A stretch of DNA of 6,207 nt from Candidatus Schekmanbacteria bacterium GWA2_38_11 (lineage in GTDB: Bacteria > Schekmanbacteria > GWA2-38-11). The notes below the pieces were generated by a model. The model saw only the letters and a list, made by a program, of their open reading frames with translations, ran no database searches and was not told where the DNA came from. The position numbers were made by a program, and so were the translations under genes. Location: assembly GCA_001790645.1 (NCBI GenBank), contig MGDB01000087.1, positions 1 through 6,207 of the forward strand, given 5' to 3'. Positions 1 through 4,376 of the stretch are shown piece by piece; positions within the stretch are counted from its first letter, which is position 1; the number at the start of each line of letters is the position of its first letter.

Positions 1-1
1 A

Positions 2-364
2 GAAGCTGAAGAACTATGCAACAGAATTGCCATACTTGATAAAGGGCATCTTAAAGCCTGTGGTTCGATTCAGGAAATAAGGAATATCCTTGCTTTCACC
101 AGAAAATATATTTTAAAAGTAAACAGGCTAACCGGTGAACTGCAGGCAAAGCTTAAAAATTTAGAAGTCATAAAGGATATTGCAGTTCCTTCTCAGGAGC
201 AGGAATCAATAATTGAAATTATTTTCAAAAATGGAAAACAAGAGCAAGACCTGTTTCAGATAATCAGAGAAGTAAATCTGGCGGGAGTGAAGATTCAGGC
301 TTTCTATCCAAAAGAAGCTTCCCTTGAAGAAATATTTGACCAATTGACTGAAGGAGGAAAGTAA
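2..364 (+). CDS. ABC-2 type transporter ATP-binding subunit, C-terminal fragment
   Basis: The window opens inside this gene; 120 residues are read in frame before a TAA. The visible part begins with EAEELCNRIAILDKGHLKAC, which matches the segment just after the H-loop of ABC ATPases (family pattern: EAE.LCDRIAIIDKG). The Walker A, Walker B, signature and H-loop must lie upstream of the window. About 80 residues of accessory C-terminal region follow, ending in ASLEEIFDQLTEG, the usual tail of ATPases paired with ABC-2 permeases. In this family the protein hydrolyses ATP on the cytoplasmic face to drive export through the adjoining membrane subunit. The permease gene follows with zero intergenic bases, so the two are cotranscribed and probably translationally coupled. 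The substrate cannot be read from this fragment; drugs, lipids and polysaccharides are all known for the family. Confidence 0.9.
   Translation, partial: EAEELCNRIAILDKGHLKACGSIQEIRNILAFTRKYILKVNRLTGELQAKLKNLEVIKDIAVPSQEQESIIEIIFKNGKQEQDLFQIIREVNLAGVKIQAFYPKEASLEEIFDQLTEGGK
351..357 (+). promoter_or_regulatory. Strong Shine-Dalgarno site for the ABC-2 permease
   Basis: AAGGAGG lies inside the last codons of the ATPase gene. It is seven bases before the ATT at 365 and 82 bases before the first ATG at 440. No comparable purine-rich site precedes the ATG. This placement decides the start in favour of 365. Confidence 0.7.
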
Positions 365-1177
365 ATTTTTACTTTTGTAAAACCACTTGCATTCATAAAA
401 AAGGATCTCATTGAGGCATCAAGCTACAAGTTTGCCTTCATGACTCAGTTTGTCGGGATTTTATTCTCCACCGTTGTATATTATTTTATCTCCAAACTCA
501 TTGGCGAAGCTGCAACCCCTTATCTGAAACCTTACGGAGGAGACTACTTCTCGTTTGTATTGATCGGAACTGCCTTTTCCAGCTACCTATCTCTGTCACT
601 CAGCAGTTTTTCTGCAAGTATTTCCAATGCCCAGATGATGGGAACACTGGAAGCCCTTTTAGTAACACAGACAGAGATCCCGACCATTGTCCTCTCATCA
701 TCACTCTACAGCTTTATTCTTACCTCATTCCGTGTCATCATCTATATAATACTGGGAGCATTCCTGTTTGGAATGAAAATCGGCAATGCCAACTATCCCA
801 TGGCTCTGCTGATACTCATATTAACCATAATATCTTTTTCAAGCATGGGAATAATGTCTGCAAGCCTTGTCATGGTTCTGAAAAGAGGAGATCCCTTTAC
901 ATGGGTTTTCTCAAATCTCTCATGGTTTTTGGGAGGAGTTTATTATCCTGTAAGCGTGCTGCCGGAATGGGTCCAGAAATTTTCCTACCTTTTACCGATT
1001 ACCTATGCAATGGAAGGAATGAGGCTTGCCCTGCTTAAAGGTTATTCCTTCAATGAGCTGAGCCTGAACATTTTAGCATTAGTCATTTTCTCAATTGTTA
1101 TGCTTCCTCTGAGCGTTGCTGTCTTCATTTTAGCAGTGAAGAAAGCAAAGAGGGACGGAAGCTTGACACACTATTAA
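365..1177 (+). CDS. ABC-2 type transporter permease, probable AUU start
   Basis: Integral membrane subunit that forms the export channel with the preceding ATPase. Counting from 365 the protein has 270 residues and about six hydrophobic segments, near residues 29-47, 61-82, 108-137, 144-172, 177-200 and 233-257. The family hallmark GGVYYPVSVLPEWV lies near residues 190-203, followed by LLPITYAMEGMR near 209-220. The first ATG is at 440, but the frame is open back to the ATPase stop and the 25 extra residues (FVKPLAFIKKDLIEASSYKF and neighbours) look like the normal N-terminal cytoplasmic helix of ABC-2 permeases. That extension holds no ATG, GTG or TTG in frame. ATT at 365 directly follows the TAA and is correctly spaced from AAGGAGG. 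I infer initiation at AUU. Starting at 440 would drop the conserved helix and have no ribosome site. Gene identity is firm; the exact start is inference. Confidence 0.87.
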   Translation: MFTFVKPLAFIKKDLIEASSYKFAFMTQFVGILFSTVVYYFISKLIGEAATPYLKPYGGDYFSFVLIGTAFSSYLSLSLSSFSASISNAQMMGTLEALLVTQTEIPTIVLSSSLYSFILTSFRVIIYIILGAFLFGMKIGNANYPMALLILILTIISFSSMGIMSASLVMVLKRGDPFTWVFSNLSWFLGGVYYPVSVLPEWVQKFSYLLPITYAMEGMRLALLKGYSFNELSLNILALVIFSIVMLPLSVAVFILAVKKAKRDGSLTHY

Positions 1178-1285
1178 ATTCTAAAGTCCTAAATTCTAAA
1201 TCCAAATATTCAAAACCAGCTTTCGCAGCAGATTTTTTTGAATTTTTAACATTAGATATTGTTTAGGATTTAGAAATTAGAATTT
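1176..1285. repeat. Imperfect AT-rich palindrome between convergent genes
   Basis: Three nested arm pairs can be seen: AAATTCTAA (1176-1184) with TTAGAATTT (1277-1285), TTCTAAATCC (1194-1203) with GGATTTAGAA (1266-1275), and TTCAAAA (1209-1215) with TTTTGAA (1236-1242). The left arm is also a near tandem duplication, with AAATTCTAAA at 1176 and again at 1191. It begins on the last base of the permease frame and lies in front of the convergent thiF-like gene, so its transcript could fold as a bidirectional terminator. Its length and internal duplication look more like a dispersed extragenic repeat than a simple terminator. No further structure was seen from 1286 to 1314. Confidence 0.55.
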
Positions 1286-1314
1286 TTGGTATTTTATAAT
1301 TCAATCAACCCTTT

Positions 1315-2109
1315 TCATCCCCTGCAAACTAATTCATAATCCTCAAGAGTAGTTATAGTAGGATTATCTCCGCAAATAGGACAGGACTTATTATGGTCAA
1401 CTTTAATCTTTCTTATGGTCATCCCCAGGGTCTCAACTATCATTATTCCGTCAATCAATTTACCAATACCAAGCAATAATTTGATAACCTCAGTAGCTTG
1501 TATCAATCCTACAATACCACCAACAGCGCCAATAACACCTGCTTCCTGGCATGAAGGAATTGCACCCGGCTCGGGAGGTTTTTCAAATACACACCGGTAA
1601 CAAACTGACCTGCGTGGAACTACGGTCAAAACCTGGCCCATAAACCTCAATATACCTGCAATACTTAGAGGTTTATTTTTCATTATGCAGGCATCATTTA
1701 TTAAAAATTTGGTAGGAAAGTTATCACTCCCATCAACTACAACATCATATCCATCAATAACATCAAGTATATTTTTTGAATCAATCCTCAGCTTAATCGG
1801 AACGACATCTACATCAGGATTAATCCTTTTAAGAGTCTCAAACGAGGACTGGACCTTATCCCTCTTTATATCCCCGGTGCTATGGAGAATTTGCCTTTGT
1901 AAATTGCTAAGATCAACAATATCACTATCCACAATCCCTATTTTTCCTACTCCTGCTGCTGCTAAATACATTGAGCAGGGGGATCCCAACCCTCCGGCGC
2001 CAATTATAAGTACCTTTGAGTCAAGTAATTTCTTCTGACCCTTTCCTCCCAGTTCAGGTAGAATTATCTGCCTGCTGTATCTCTCTATCTGTTCTTCCTT
2101 AAAATCCAT
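1315..2109 (-). CDS. ThiF/MoeB/HesA-family E1-like adenylyltransferase
   Basis: A cytoplasmic enzyme of 264 residues, the normal single-domain MoeB/ThiF length, with no rhodanese extension. In this family it uses ATP to adenylate the C-terminal Gly of a ubiquitin-like sulfur carrier (MoaD, ThiS or similar) for molybdopterin, thiamin or related sulfur transfer. Visible motifs: YSRQ with the likely arginine finger R13; nucleotide-binding GAGGLG at 37-42; DSDIVDLSNLQRQ at 61-73; K85; DGSDN at 126-130; zinc ligands CYRC (170-173) and CPIC (243-246); and C187 in SCQEAGV, at the position of the conserved family cysteine. The ATP-site residues match E. coli MoeB positions with an offset of one. MoeB, ThiF and HesA roles cannot be separated by sequence here, so no symbol is given. 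It follows the DUF3467 gene by 11 bases. No clear ribosome site precedes its ATG, so translational coupling is plausible. No carrier-protein gene is in the window. Confidence 0.93.
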   Translation of the reverse strand: MDFKEEQIERYSRQIILPELGGKGQKKLLDSKVLIIGAGGLGSPCSMYLAAAGVGKIGIVDSDIVDLSNLQRQILHSTGDIKRDKVQSSFETLKRINPDVDVVPIKLRIDSKNILDVIDGYDVVVDGSDNFPTKFLINDACIMKNKPLSIAGILRFMGQVLTVVPRRSVCYRCVFEKPPEPGAIPSCQEAGVIGAVGGIVGLIQATEVIKLLLGIGKLIDGIMIVETLGMTIRKIKVDHNKSCPICGDNPTITTLEDYELVCRG

Positions 2110-2120
2110 AAAAATATTTT

Positions 2121-2429
2121 TTATTGCAAATACCCTATATTTCCCGGCGGTTTGGAAGGAACTTTAATCTCTCCAAAACTTTTTTCATATTTAAGAATAT
2201 TCTCTTCCAAAGCCATTAGAAATCTCTTTGCATGGCCCGGACTCGTTATAATTCGGGATTGCAGTTTACCAAAAGGAGGATCAGGGTTGATATAAACAAA
2301 ATCTATGGTGAACTCATCCTCTGTATGAGATATTTTTGCAAAATTTGAATAAACACCTTGAGAAACATGTTCATCACATCGGATATTAATCTGAACAGGT
2401 TTCCCATCTTTTGGCTTTGAATTTTCCAT
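2121..2429 (-). CDS. DUF3467 family protein
   Basis: A small soluble protein of 102 residues with no signal peptide or membrane segment. It matches the DUF3467 family pattern: QGVYSNF at 24-30, a beta-rich EFTIDFVYINP at 39-49, and SRIITSPGHAKRF at 58-70 leading into a helix that ends near KYEKSFGEI (80-88). The function of the family is unknown to me, and none is asserted. The C-terminal tail is rich in Pro and Gly and ends in GYLQ, not the Gly-Gly of an E1 substrate. The gene is first in a two-gene minus-strand unit with the E1-like enzyme 11 bases downstream. A good ribosome site precedes the ATG. The divergent neighbour is rdgB. Confidence 0.88.
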   Translation of the reverse strand: MENSKPKDGKPVQINIRCDEHVSQGVYSNFAKISHTEDEFTIDFVYINPDPPFGKLQSRIITSPGHAKRFLMALEENILKYEKSFGEIKVPSKPPGNIGYLQ

Positions 2430-2434
2430 AAAAG

Positions 2435-2439
2435 CTCCT
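2435..2439 (-). promoter_or_regulatory. Shine-Dalgarno site for the DUF3467 gene
   Basis: Read on the minus strand, AGGAG ends five bases before the ATG at 2429. It supports that start and indicates that ribosomes enter the two-gene unit here. Confidence 0.65.
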
Positions 2440-2459
2440 GGTAAAATGTTATTAAAAAC

Positions 2460-2493
2460 GATTACGCAGATCTCAGAAAGATTACATAGATTA
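2460..2493. repeat. GATTAC-type short intergenic repeat
   Basis: GATTAC occurs at 2460-2465 and 2480-2485, with a third partial copy (GATTA) at 2489-2493 and CAGAT or TAGAT steps between them. The two full copies are 20 bases apart. It lies in the presumed 5' leader of the DUF3467 gene. It looks like a decayed member of a dispersed intergenic family; membership cannot be confirmed from one window. Apart from the two promoters, nothing else was recognised between 2494 and 2670. Confidence 0.4.
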
Positions 2494-2576
2494 AAATACT
2501 ACAATTTTTATAATTTATATTTTCCTCTCATCCCTGTAACCTTACATTCTCAAATAAATCATAGGGTTATTTCAAT

Positions 2577-2604
2577 ATTATCTTTCTTATCCTGAAAAAG
2601 TCAA
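2577..2604 (-). promoter_or_regulatory. Candidate sigma70-type promoter for DUF3467 and the E1-like gene
   Basis: On the minus strand a TTGACT box (2604-2599) is followed after 16 bases by GATAAT (2582-2577); an overlapping TAATAT would give an 18-base spacer. Transcription would start near 2570, leaving a leader of about 140 bases that crosses the GATTAC repeat. The region is AT-rich, so chance matches are possible. Its -35 box is only 26 bases from the -35 box of the divergent rdgB promoter. Confidence 0.4.
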
Positions 2605-2630
2605 TTTAAAAACCGCAATTGTTTTGACGT

Positions 2631-2659
2631 TTGACATTAGTTCACCAACCCCTTATAGT
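2631..2659 (+). promoter_or_regulatory. Strong sigma70-type promoter for rdgB
   Basis: A perfect TTGACA -35 box (2631-2636), a 17-base spacer and a TATAGT -10 box (2654-2659, five of six consensus bases) predict transcription from about 2665-2667. That is 18 or so bases before the ATG at 2684. The promoter lies inside the longest possible reading frame, which runs back to a TTG at 2624. That TTG would be upstream of the transcript and so is unlikely to be the start. Confidence 0.72.
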
Positions 2660-2683
2660 TTGTGGAAACTGAGAATGAAAAAA

Positions 2684-3283
2684 ATGGATATAATAATTGC
2701 AAGCAACAACCAGGGTAAAGTTGAAGAAATTAAAAAGTTTTATAAAAAACTTAATATGAACTTTCTTTCTCTAAAAAAATTTCCTCACCTTCCAAAAATA
2801 GACGAAAAATTTAATACCTATGAAAGTAATGCTATCGAAAAAGCTAGAAATATTTCTGAAATTACGAGTATGATTACCTTAGCTGATGATTCAGGTCTTG
2901 AAATTGATGCCTTGAAAGGTAAACCCGGAATCCATTCAGCAAGGTTTGGCGGTGAAAATATTTCAGATAAAGAAAGAAACCAATTAATCCTTAATCTGTT
3001 AAAAGATGTCCCTGAATCCCTGCGAACAGCAAAATTTATTTGTGTTATTGCAATAGTAAAACCTGACGGAGAAACTTACACTATAAAAGGTGTTTGCGAA
3101 GGAATAATAACAAAAGAACCTAAGGGAAATTCAGGTTTTGGTTATGACCCGATTTTTTTCCTTCCAAAGTACAATATGACCTTCGCTGAAATGGATAAAG
3201 ATTTAAAAAACAGAATCAGTCATCGAGGTAAGGCGCTGCGGGAAGCAAAAAAGATTCTGTTAGCCTTAATTCGTAAAAAATAA
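2684..3283 (+). CDS. rdgB: RdgB/HAM1 family non-canonical purine NTP pyrophosphatase
   Basis: A cytoplasmic housecleaning enzyme. The family hydrolyses dITP, ITP and XTP to the monophosphate and pyrophosphate, keeping deaminated purines out of nucleic acids. The protein has 199 residues from this ATG, the usual family length. Motifs in order: SNNQGK at 7-12 (phosphate binding), ESNAIEKA at 47-54, ADDSGLEIDAL at 67-77 with the acidic metal and catalytic residues, PGIHSARF at 81-88, GFGYDPIF at 151-158, and SHRGKAL at 179-185 (base recognition). All signature blocks are intact. The frame is open back to a TTG at 2624, but a strong promoter at 2631-2659 makes that start unlikely. ATG 2675 is the other option; it would leave the GAGA at 2671-2674 no spacing, whereas GAGA is nine bases before ATG 2684. 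The gene appears monocistronic. Its TAA shares two bases with the outer arm of the REP pair downstream. Confidence 0.95.
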   Translation: MDIIIASNNQGKVEEIKKFYKKLNMNFLSLKKFPHLPKIDEKFNTYESNAIEKARNISEITSMITLADDSGLEIDALKGKPGIHSARFGGENISDKERNQLILNLLKDVPESLRTAKFICVIAIVKPDGETYTIKGVCEGIITKEPKGNSGFGYDPIFFLPKYNMTFAEMDKDLKNRISHRGKALREAKKILLALIRKK

Positions 3284-3348
3284 TTTGTAGGAGCCATCTC
3301 CTGATGGCGACAAAAGAAAATCGCAAACAGAGTTTGCTCCTACAAATT
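3282..3348. repeat. Inverted pair of GTAG-type REP units (BIME-like)
   Basis: Two REP-like units face each other. The left is GTAGGAGC, stem bases CATC, loop TCCT, GATG, then GCGA (3287-3310). The right, read on the minus strand, is GTAGGAGC, stem AAAC, loop TCT, GTTT, then GCGA (3343-3321). The head and tail bases are identical but the internal stems differ and each still pairs (GCCATC with GATGGC; GCAAAC with GTTTGC). Thirteen-base outer arms (3282-3294 and 3336-3348) pair perfectly, so the whole can form a long stem carrying two hairpins. The GTAG head is typical of REPs mobilised by RAYT (TnpA-REP) transposases; no such gene is in the window. One arm includes the last two bases of the rdgB stop, and the other supplies the TAG stop of the convergent peptidase. 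It may act as a bidirectional terminator or RNA stabiliser. Confidence 0.82.
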
Positions 3349-4314
3349 GCTGCCACAAAATATATCCTTATAGCTTGGGATTCCTCCCAAACTCCTGGCT
3401 TCCGTGACTCCCCTTTTCACTGCCTCAGCCATAAGCTCACTGGCAACAAGGCCCGTTACATTTACATCTCCGTTTTTCTCTCCACATGAAAATGCAAATA
3501 CTATGTCTCCATCAAACATAGTATGGACGGGTGACACAACTTTTGCCAAACTATTCTGAACCATTTGAGCAACCTTCTGGGACTGTATCTTGGTAAACTT
3601 AATATCAGTAAGAACGACCCCTAAGGTTGTTCCTGAATAAAAACTCTTCCTGCTAAACCCGCTTTTCATTTTTAAACTGGTGTTGATCAAACTTCTCCCA
3701 TCCCTCGAATTTCTGCACCCTGCTAAAATAATCCCTCTCTTCTCATCATACACGTCCCCAAAAGCATTCACAACAGCCAGAGCTGCAATAGATGCTCCAT
3801 TTTTAATTTCTGTAACTGCAATGCCTACACCACCCTTCATTGCTCTTGTGACTCCGAAAAGTTTTCCAACTGTTGCTCCTGTCCCTGCGCCAATTGATCC
3901 CTCTTCTATTCTATTTTTCCTGGCATTCCTGCAGGCCTCATACCCCATCTCTCTATCAGGTCTTCTTTTATAGTCTCCTATTCCAAGATCAAATAGGATA
4001 GCAGAAGGAACAATAGGAACAACTGTCTTGCCAACATCAAATCCAATCCCTTTATCTTCCAGGTATTCCATCACTCCACATGCTGCATCAAGGCCAAATG
4101 CACTCCCACCGGAGAGACACACGGCATTGACTTTATCAACAATGTGGAGAGGAGAAAGAGAGTCAAATTCCCGTGTGCCTGTTGCGCCGCCTCTTATATC
4201 TACACCGCCTACAGCGCCATTTTCAAATATGATAACAGTGCAGCCTGTAATCGCTTCAAAATCACTGCAATGACCTACAGCTACGCCAGAAATATTTTTT
4301 ATTCCATTAAACAT
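3340..4314 (-). CDS. P1/DmpA-family (peptidase S58) N-terminal-nucleophile aminopeptidase
   Basis: A protein of 324 residues without a visible signal peptide, probably cytoplasmic. The family (DmpA, BapA, NylC) is made as a proenzyme that cleaves itself so that a Ser or Thr becomes the N-terminal nucleophile; members remove N-terminal residues, hydrolyse beta-peptides or cleave amide oligomers. Visible blocks: NGIKNISGVAVGH at 3-15, GGVDIRGGATGTREFD at 36-51, CLSGGSAFGLDAA at 66-78, GAGTGATVGK at 142-151, the presumed cleavage block SGTTLGVVLTD at 227-237, and PVHTMFDGDIVFA at 262-274. Aligned with DmpA, the scissile bond is Gly228-Thr229 and Thr229 the nucleophile. Substrate specificity cannot be told. 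It follows the large surface-protein gene on the same strand by 62 bases, so cotranscription is possible. No clear ribosome site was seen, but the N-terminus matches the family start. Its TAG stop is formed by the REP arm. Confidence 0.93.
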   Translation of the reverse strand: MFNGIKNISGVAVGHCSDFEAITGCTVIIFENGAVGGVDIRGGATGTREFDSLSPLHIVDKVNAVCLSGGSAFGLDAACGVMEYLEDKGIGFDVGKTVVPIVPSAILFDLGIGDYKRRPDREMGYEACRNARKNRIEEGSIGAGTGATVGKLFGVTRAMKGGVGIAVTEIKNGASIAALAVVNAFGDVYDEKRGIILAGCRNSRDGRSLINTSLKMKSGFSRKSFYSGTTLGVVLTDIKFTKIQSQKVAQMVQNSLAKVVSPVHTMFDGDIVFAFSCGEKNGDVNVTGLVASELMAEAVKRGVTEARSLGGIPSYKDIFCGSNL

Positions 4315-4323
4315 AACGCTTTT

Positions 4324-4358
4324 GAGTGCTCGGTCGCTTTGTCTTTCCCAATGACAAT
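4324..4358. repeat. Possible degenerate CATTG-type intergenic repeat
   Basis: On the minus strand the gap between the surface-protein gene and the peptidase gene contains GTCATTGGGAAAGACAAAG followed by CGACCGAGCACTC. This resembles the widespread intergenic motif of the form GTCATTGCGAG...GAAGCGACGAAGCAATC, with several mismatches. It ends nine bases before the peptidase ATG. The resemblance is from memory of that repeat class and is weak. Confidence 0.3.
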
Positions 4359-4376
4359 AAGAAACATCTATGAGCC

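Noticed and set aside
365..1177. Frameshifted or truncated permease
   Set aside because: All expected membrane segments and the C-terminal motif are in one frame, and the N-terminal helix is recovered if AUU 365 is used, so no break is needed.
1415..2038. Two plus-strand open frames (1415-1600 and 1685-2038)
   Set aside because: They are antisense to the intact E1-like gene, have low-complexity Ser/Pro/Thr/Ile content, and have no ribosome site or family resemblance.
2121..2429. DUF3467 protein as a ubiquitin-like carrier for the neighbouring E1-like enzyme
   Set aside because: It lacks a C-terminal Gly-Gly, ends in GYLQ, and matches DUF3467 rather than a MoaD/ThiS pattern.
3282..3348. CRISPR repeat or simple rho-independent terminator
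   Set aside because: There are only two units, inverted rather than direct, with no spacer array, and no T-run follows the hairpins; REP architecture explains it better.
3304..3489. Plus-strand open frame starting within the REP pair
   Set aside because: It starts in the REP hairpin region and runs antisense to the conserved end of the P1 peptidase; no protein-like features.
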